NCBI GenBank assembly: GCA_964506645.1
Contig: CAZDML010000023.1
Coordinates: 1-20,342, forward strand
DNA from: CAZDML01 sp964506645
GTDB taxonomy: Bacteria > Elusimicrobiota > Elusimicrobia > 2-01-FULL-59-12
DNA: 20,342 bases
Direction of reading: 5' to 3'
A program made the position numbers and the translations under genes. Below, piece after piece: positions 15,171-20,342 of the stretch. The stretch's first letter is position 1, and each line of letters begins with the position of its first letter. The notes beneath the pieces were generated by a model. The model saw only the letters and a list, made by a program, of their open reading frames with translations. It did not search any database and had not been told where the DNA came from.

Positions 15171-15192
15171 ATCTCAGGGAGATTTTCACGAT

Positions 15193-15225
15193 CACCCTCG
15201 GCCAAAACGGCCGAGGGTGTTTTTT
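15193..15225 (+). terminator. Rho-independent terminator
   Basis: An 11-pair GC-rich stem CACCCTCGGCC (15193-15203) and GGCCGAGGGTG (15209-15219) with a five-base loop AAAAC is followed by six T (15220-15225). It ends the transcript of the small membrane-protein gene. It lies 17 bases before the next start codon. Confidence 0.95.
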
Positions 15226-15241
15226 GCTAAACTTTCGCCTT
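15225..15241 (+). promoter_or_regulatory. Extended -10 promoter for the GH94-like gene, overlapping the terminator tail
   Basis: TGCTAAACT at 15225-15233 fits an extended -10 (TGnTAnnnT) and begins on the last T of the terminator tract. ATG 15242 follows eight bases later with no Shine-Dalgarno, the same spacing as upstream of nspC. No -35 is seen. Confidence 0.4.
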
Positions 15242-17893
15242 ATGGCGAAGAAAAAAAGTTCTGAACCGCAGGCAGGGTGGCGTTTTACAGATAAGGATGA
15301 ACGCTTTGAAGCGTCCCATCCGGAAACCACGAGCCGCCTCTATTTCCCGCTCTGCAACGAAGCGGGGTTACTTTCCGCCATCACCCCTCAGCTTCAGGGT
15401 GATATTAAAACCGGGCAAAACCACTTTCTAACGCAGCCGTTGTCCTCCGAAGATCTCTACAGCACGCGTGTCACACGCCAATTCTGGGTCACAGTCGACG
15501 GCAAAGCGCCCTGGCCGGTCGCCACGGAGCGCACGGACAAATCAGAACTCAAAGCCGGCGCTCTGTATCATTCGCTCAGCCGCGAGTGCCGGCGTCTCGG
15601 TCTTCGTGCAGAAATCACCAATTTCGTACCCGCCACATCCGACCGTGTCGAGCTCATGAAAGTGACGCTGACCAACACAAGCCGTAAGCCTTTCCGAATC
15701 ACCGCCACAGCCGCCATTCCCCTGTTTGCTCGATCCGCCGATAATCTGCGCGATCATCGCCATGTGACGTCCTTACTGCACCGGATACGCCTGCACGCGC
15801 ATGGGGTCCTCGTCACGCCGACCATGTCTTTTGACGAACGCGGCCACCAATTGAATTCCACAACGTATGCCGTCCTTGGCAGCGAAGGGGACGGAGCGGC
15901 ACCCCAAGGCTCGTTCCCAACGATCCCGAGCTTTATCGGGGAGGGCGGAGATCTCGATCATCCGCGCGCCATTCTAGAAGATTGGGATACCCCCGAACTC
16001 TCTGATCCACAGCTTCAGGGACGGGAAGCCATCGGCGCCCTGCGCTTCAAGAGCCGTAAGCTCAACCCCGGACAGTCTGCCACCTACCTTTTGATCCTGG
16101 GAATCGCCGAAGATACCAAAGAAATTGATGGCTGGGTAAAACGCTATTGCGAGACAGAGAAGGTGGATGCCGCGCTCACGACGTCCCAGGCGTACTGGAA
16201 AGAGCGCCTGGATGCCGTTCAGATTCATACCGATAATGCTGACTTTAACCGCTGGACACGCTGGGTAACCCTGCAGCCGATGCTGAGGAAAATTTTCGGG
16301 TGTTCCTTCCTGCCAGATTTTGATTACGGCCGCGGCGGCCGCGGATGGCGCGACTTGTGGCAGGATTGTCTGGCCCTTCTTCTACTGCAGCCGGAATCTG
16401 CGCGTTCGCTCTTGCTCAACAATTACTGCGGTGTGCGTATCAGCGGGACAAACGCGACGATCATCGGCAAAGCCCCCGGGGAATTCATCGCTGATCGCAA
16501 CAATATTTCCCGCACCTGGATGGATCATGGAGTGTGGCCGTGGATTACGACCGACCTCTACATTCAACAGACAGGGGACTGGAAAGTGCTTCTAGAAGAA
16601 GTCTCCTATTTTTGGGACCGCGACACGGCGGCAACGACACTGGCCGAAAAAGGAACTCTGCTGGAACATGTGCTCGTTCAGCATCTCACGTCCTACTTTA
16701 ACGTGGGAGAACACGGCAATTGCCGCCTAGAAGATGCCGATTGGAACGATGGACTCGATATGGCGCACGGTCAGGGCGAAAGCGTTGCGTTCACCGCCGT
16801 ATACGCTGGAAATCTGATGCGCCTATCTTCGGTATTGGCAACGCTCAAAACCAAAGGGGTCACGCACGTCACGCTGGCGCAAGAGTTACAGGAATTGCTG
16901 GAAAGCAAAATGAAAACCACCACACTGGGGCCCCACGCCAAGCAAACCCGTTTGAACACGTTCCGCGAAAAAACAAAAGCCGGCGTGAGCGGACAAAAAA
17001 TTCTGATTTCCATCGATGAAATCATCAGCGACCTCAACGCCAAAGGCACCGCGCTCACGCAGCAGGTGCGTGATCGGGAATGGCTTTCTTCCAAAACGGG
17101 TCAGCGGTGGTTTAACGGCTACTACGATAACCATGGGAAACGAGTGGAAGGCGATTGCGCAGAGGGTCTGCGTATGACGTTGACGGGCCAGGTCTTTCCG
17201 ATCATGTCCGGGACTGCCACAGACGATCAGGTCACGCAAACCTTTGCCGCCGCGAAAAAATTCCTCCAGGATAAAAAGCTGGGAGGATTCCGGCTCAATA
17301 CCGATTTCGGTGACATTCAACCAACCCTGGGACGTGCTTTTTCCTTTGCCTATGGGGAAAAGGAAAACGGCGCATTCTTCAGCCACATGATCGTCATGTT
17401 TGCCAATGCGCTCTATCAACGTGGGTTTGTCAAAGAAGGTTTTGAAGTTCTTTCCAGTTTGTTTGAAATGTGTATGAAAACCGAAGTCGCCAAAATTTAT
17501 CCCGGACTCCCGGAATACATCAACGGCGAAGGCCGCGGGCTCTACCATTACCTGACCGGCTCGGCCAGCTGGTTTGTATTTACGATGGTCACCCAGGTGC
17601 TAGGAATTCGAGGAGAGTGGGGGGATCTTCTGCTTGCGCCCAAACTGATGCCGGAACAATTCGGTGCTTCAGGGCAAGTCAAAGCGGTGGCCGCTTTTGC
17701 GGGCAAACGCCTCTTGATCACCTACGTCAATCGTGGGAAAGTCCCCTACGGGAAGTACGGGATCGAATCCGCCCTTGTCCATGGCCGGTCTTATCCGCTT
17801 CCACAACAGAAAAAGAACACCCTGCTCATCCCGCGCTCAGCGATCACCGGTCTTTCTGCCTCCACCCTCGAGATCACAATCACTCTCGCCTAA
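15242..17893 (+). CDS. GH94-like glycoside phosphorylase (cellobiose/chitobiose phosphorylase family)
   Basis: The product is 883 residues. The N-terminal half is a beta-sandwich domain. The central (alpha/alpha)6 barrel carries D-Y-G-R-G-G-R-G-W-R-D-L-W-Q-D at 361-375, W-M-D-H-G-V-W-P-W at 426-434, and D-A-D-W-N-D-G-L-D at 498-506, matching the D-W-N-D motif that holds the general acid of GH94 enzymes. Such enzymes split a beta-glucosidic disaccharide with phosphate to give a sugar-1-phosphate. The exact substrate is not readable and hydrolase relatives (GH36-like annotation) exist. The frame is open upstream to 15092, but that would pass through the terminator and overlap the membrane-protein gene, so ATG 15242 is used. 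No signal peptide. Confidence 0.82.
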   Translation: MAKKKSSEPQAGWRFTDKDERFEASHPETTSRLYFPLCNEAGLLSAITPQLQGDIKTGQNHFLTQPLSSEDLYSTRVTRQFWVTVDGKAPWPVATERTDKSELKAGALYHSLSRECRRLGLRAEITNFVPATSDRVELMKVTLTNTSRKPFRITATAAIPLFARSADNLRDHRHVTSLLHRIRLHAHGVLVTPTMSFDERGHQLNSTTYAVLGSEGDGAAPQGSFPTIPSFIGEGGDLDHPRAILEDWDTPELSDPQLQGREAIGALRFKSRKLNPGQSATYLLILGIAEDTKEIDGWVKRYCETEKVDAALTTSQAYWKERLDAVQIHTDNADFNRWTRWVTLQPMLRKIFGCSFLPDFDYGRGGRGWRDLWQDCLALLLLQPESARSLLLNNYCGVRISGTNATIIGKAPGEFIADRNNISRTWMDHGVWPWITTDLYIQQTGDWKVLLEEVSYFWDRDTAATTLAEKGTLLEHVLVQHLTSYFNVGEHGNCRLEDADWNDGLDMAHGQGESVAFTAVYAGNLMRLSSVLATLKTKGVTHVTLAQELQELLESKMKTTTLGPHAKQTRLNTFREKTKAGVSGQKILISIDEIISDLNAKGTALTQQVRDREWLSSKTGQRWFNGYYDNHGKRVEGDCAEGLRMTLTGQVFPIMSGTATDDQVTQTFAAAKKFLQDKKLGGFRLNTDFGDIQPTLGRAFSFAYGEKENGAFFSHMIVMFANALYQRGFVKEGFEVLSSLFEMCMKTEVAKIYPGLPEYINGEGRGLYHYLTGSASWFVFTMVTQVLGIRGEWGDLLLAPKLMPEQFGASGQVKAVAAFAGKRLLITYVNRGKVPYGKYGIESALVHGRSYPLPQQKKNTLLIPRSAITGLSASTLEITITLA

Positions 17894-18047
17894 AAACCGC
17901 GTTATATTGCGTATTTTGACCCCTTAAACAGCAAAAACAGGCGGATTTTACGGCTTGTAATATCTTCGTTACAACCCAAAAAGTCCTTTATTTTCGTCGG
18001 AAGACCCCCTAAACTGAATCCGGAACGCCGTAAGATCAAAAGGAACT
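17894..18047 (+). promoter_or_regulatory. Intergenic region with inverted repeat TTGTAA-N8-TTACAA
   Basis: In this 154-base gap a perfect repeat TTGTAA (17955-17960) and TTACAA (17969-17974) with eight bases between may be an operator. No convincing promoter pair was found. AAGGAA just before ATG 18048 is a good Shine-Dalgarno. No RNA gene is seen. Confidence 0.4.
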
Positions 18048-20324
18048 ATGAGCACTCCGCGATTCTGGGTGTACCTCGAAAATAACGTGCAGGGGCCGGT
18101 CGATATTCCGGCGCTGCGTAAACTCAACGGCTTCAATCTGCTGACCCAAGTCTGTCAGGAAGGCCAGTCTGCCTGGCGCATGGCCGATGAGGTCATCGAA
18201 ATAAAATCCTATTTTTCCGCACCACCGCGGGTGAGTGCTCTAATCACCCAACAGAATGCGCAAACGGCCGAAATACCCGAAACACTTCCTTCCCCTAAAA
18301 CGATTGAGCTCTCGGTGGTGGATGCTCAGGCCTCCGCAGATACCGACACACTACCCGATGCGTCCAATACCCCGAATACCGATGCGGTGATGCAAAAACT
18401 GGAGGCCGATTCACCGCTGGCCAAACGCCCTGCGCTGGTTCCACCCGAAGGGGAAGAAGAAACGCTCGGAAAAATGTGTCCCAAATGTGCAAAGCAAAAT
18501 CCGCTGGAGCGTAAAACCTGTCGTGCCTGCGGTGTTGCCTTGGAACCGGACAAAGAGGACATGCCAGTTTCCACTTTAGAATCTCTTACCAAACCGCTCG
18601 ATGAACCGATGCCTGCGACCAACTCCGCGGCAACGCAGGACCCAGATTCTGCCGCAATGCCTACGACCCCCATGGTGGAAATCCCGATGCGCCGTCTCGC
18701 TATCATCATTGGCAGCATGGCCATCGTTGGGATCGTTGTTCTATTTGGACATAAAGGCTGGAAAAAACATCAGGCCAAAAAAGCAGCGGCCGCAGCTCCG
18801 GCATTAACCTTGGCTCATTCCACACCCTCGGCACCGCGTCAGACAAAAACGACCCATGCCAAGCGTCATGCACCGCAGAACACCCATCGAGCGTCCGCAC
18901 ACACGGCCACGGTGTATCGCGCCCACCCCAAAGCCGCTTCCATGCCCGGCGTCACGCCAGCCGCGACTCCGAAGCGTGCACAAAAAGCAGCCTCGGTGCC
19001 GGCACTTAAATCCATTTATCACGAGGACACCAACACCGCCCCAATGACGACGGGGGCCGGCTCCTACGATATCGTGACGGAAGCAGCACCTCAGCGCCGC
19101 CGGGAATCCTCACCCATCGATTCGCCTTACGCTAAAAAACGCCGCGGACAAAAAGAGCTATGGGAAAGCCGAGGCGAAGAAGCCATTTATCTGGCACAGC
19201 ATCAGCGCATCTACGGCGGACGCCGCACCGTGCTGCGCAACACCGAAATCCTTTTCCAGGTCCTGCGCGACCGGGAATACACCTCGGCGTTTGAATCCGG
19301 CCGACGACTTTATCTCTATAACGATATGGACTGGGGTGCGACGCAGATCGAAGGCCCTCTGTATGAAGTACAGCTCACCTTCTCGGGGGGAAAAGAACTT
19401 GATGGAACTTCCCGAAAGCCGCTGAAATTCTCTTTTGAAGCCGACCTGGAACGTAAAACGGTGCAAGCCGGCGGCACGGAGGCGATCCAATCCAACACAA
19501 TGCACGGCTTCTTTGATGAATCGCGCATTGCCCCGGATGACCGCACGGCCGTCGCCAAAGATACCGAAGAACTCGTTCTTGCGGCACAGCCGGAGTCGTC
19601 TCCTCTAGCACTTCAAACCGTGGTCCGTCAGTTTGTACGCACCTATTCCGAAGCCAAGGCCAAGCAAATTGGGGCCGCGTACGGCCTCGATTCGATTTCG
19701 AAAATTCTTGTCCGCGAGCAGCCTGCAGCCAAACCGACCCCGGATGAAGTCTCGTCATCCTCCCTCACGGGTGAAAAATCCAGACCGACGATCACCAAAG
19801 CAGACATTGCACCGCGTACAGCCATCAGCAAAGGCCGTATAGGTCCGGTGGAGTTTTCATTAGAGAATGGCTCCGGCAAAGAACGTTTGATTACGGCCAA
19901 GGTCCGTAGCCGCGCGACCGTGGCGCGACTTTGGGAAACCGTCACAGGCTATGACCGTTTCTCCCAATATATTCCGGACATTCTAACCAGTCAGAAAGAA
20001 GGACAAGACGGCCAGGCCACCGTTGTGCAGACTGTCTCGCTGGCACGCTTCATGTTCTTCGTCTTCAAAGTCACGCTTCACCTTCACCTGATCGAACATC
20101 CCTATGATCACAGTATCGAATTTGAACGCATCGCCGGGGATTTCAACAGCTTCCGCGGCACATTGTCCGTCACCTCTGACCCCGCAAACCCGGCCATTGG
20201 GGTTGTCTCTCTCAATGCCAAACTGGTTCCAAAAGGATTTGTTCCTGAATGGATTCTCCGCGGGATGAGCCAGCGCTTTATCAGCTCGGTGATGGACGCG
20301 CTGCGCGCCAAAGCCGAAAGCTAA
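18048..20324 (+). CDS. GYF_2/zinc-ribbon/transmembrane/SRPBCC multidomain protein
   Basis: The product is 758 residues. In order: a GYF_2-like domain (5-56, F-W-V-Y-L-E-N-N-V-Q-G-P-V-D); an acidic linker; a zinc ribbon with C144, C147, C158 and C161; one transmembrane helix (215-234); an Ala/Lys/His/Thr-rich linker (240-330); a basic stretch near 350-370 and an uncharacterised region to about 550 with some beta-like segments; and an SRPBCC domain (612-756) with L-W-E-T-V-T-G-Y-D, Q-Y-I-P, G-D-F-N and V-M-D-A-L-R-A-K-A-E. The GYF and zinc ribbon are probably cytoplasmic and the SRPBCC domain periplasmic; this is inference from the helix and the signal peptide of its smaller relative at 13326. 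Function is unknown. Confidence 0.78.
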   Translation: MSTPRFWVYLENNVQGPVDIPALRKLNGFNLLTQVCQEGQSAWRMADEVIEIKSYFSAPPRVSALITQQNAQTAEIPETLPSPKTIELSVVDAQASADTDTLPDASNTPNTDAVMQKLEADSPLAKRPALVPPEGEEETLGKMCPKCAKQNPLERKTCRACGVALEPDKEDMPVSTLESLTKPLDEPMPATNSAATQDPDSAAMPTTPMVEIPMRRLAIIIGSMAIVGIVVLFGHKGWKKHQAKKAAAAAPALTLAHSTPSAPRQTKTTHAKRHAPQNTHRASAHTATVYRAHPKAASMPGVTPAATPKRAQKAASVPALKSIYHEDTNTAPMTTGAGSYDIVTEAAPQRRRESSPIDSPYAKKRRGQKELWESRGEEAIYLAQHQRIYGGRRTVLRNTEILFQVLRDREYTSAFESGRRLYLYNDMDWGATQIEGPLYEVQLTFSGGKELDGTSRKPLKFSFEADLERKTVQAGGTEAIQSNTMHGFFDESRIAPDDRTAVAKDTEELVLAAQPESSPLALQTVVRQFVRTYSEAKAKQIGAAYGLDSISKILVREQPAAKPTPDEVSSSSLTGEKSRPTITKADIAPRTAISKGRIGPVEFSLENGSGKERLITAKVRSRATVARLWETVTGYDRFSQYIPDILTSQKEGQDGQATVVQTVSLARFMFFVFKVTLHLHLIEHPYDHSIEFERIAGDFNSFRGTLSVTSDPANPAIGVVSLNAKLVPKGFVPEWILRGMSQRFISSVMDALRAKAES

Positions 20325-20342
20325 TTCCGTTCTTACCCTTCC

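Noticed and set aside
15092..15241. 50-residue N-terminal extension of the GH94-like protein
   Set aside because: It would overlap the membrane-protein gene and read through the terminator stem; family-like sequence begins after ATG 15242.
16886..17548. 220-residue open frame on the minus strand
   Set aside because: Opposite the GH94-like gene and low in recognisable features.

Overview
The window looks like chromosomal, mostly housekeeping DNA from a Gram-negative (diderm) bacterium. A TonB-dependent receptor tail and two Sec-type signal peptides point to an outer membrane and periplasm. Sequence alone does not fix the phylum. The mix of a DksA-like protein with a Lys-rich tail, zinc-ribbon/transmembrane proteins and the carboxyspermidine pathway would suit an uncultured lineage such as Omnitrophota, Elusimicrobiota or a deltaproteobacterial-type group, but this is a guess. 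I see no mobile elements, CRISPR array, rRNA or tRNA.

Layout. (1) 1-1896: a cobalamin-uptake-like cluster with the end of a TonB-dependent receptor, a Cys-rich DUF5522 microprotein missed by simple ORF calling, a Dph6-like PP-loop ATPase and a BtuF-like binding protein without a signal peptide. (2) 2011-7389: polyamine synthesis by a fold-I Arg/Lys/Orn decarboxylase, carboxynorspermidine decarboxylase (NspC) and carboxynorspermidine synthase. A DksA/TraR-family regulator and a PHP phosphoesterase lie between the first and second of these. No agmatine-to-putrescine enzyme is in view. (3) 7411-11671: a small zinc-ribbon membrane protein, a rhomboid-like protein without visible catalytic residues (minus), a GT4 glycosyltransferase (plus) and a large unrecognised secreted protein (minus). 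(4) 11827-14803: a very tight plus-strand operon, trmL-clpS-like-SDR-SRPBCC-rluA, with overlaps of 4-17 bases or a 2-base gap. (5) 14883-17893: a small membrane protein, a strong intrinsic terminator and a GH94-like phosphorylase. (6) 18048-20324: a 758-residue membrane protein joining a GYF_2-like domain, a zinc ribbon, one transmembrane helix and a C-terminal SRPBCC domain that resembles the SRPBCC gene in the operon.

The most interesting signals are: several starts with a -10 box 7-8 bases upstream and no Shine-Dalgarno (probable leaderless mRNAs); a ClpS-like adaptor that has lost the residues that bind the N-degron amino group; a hairpin that buries the ribosome-binding site of the secreted protein; and the GYF/zinc-ribbon/TM/SRPBCC fusion with its small secreted relative.
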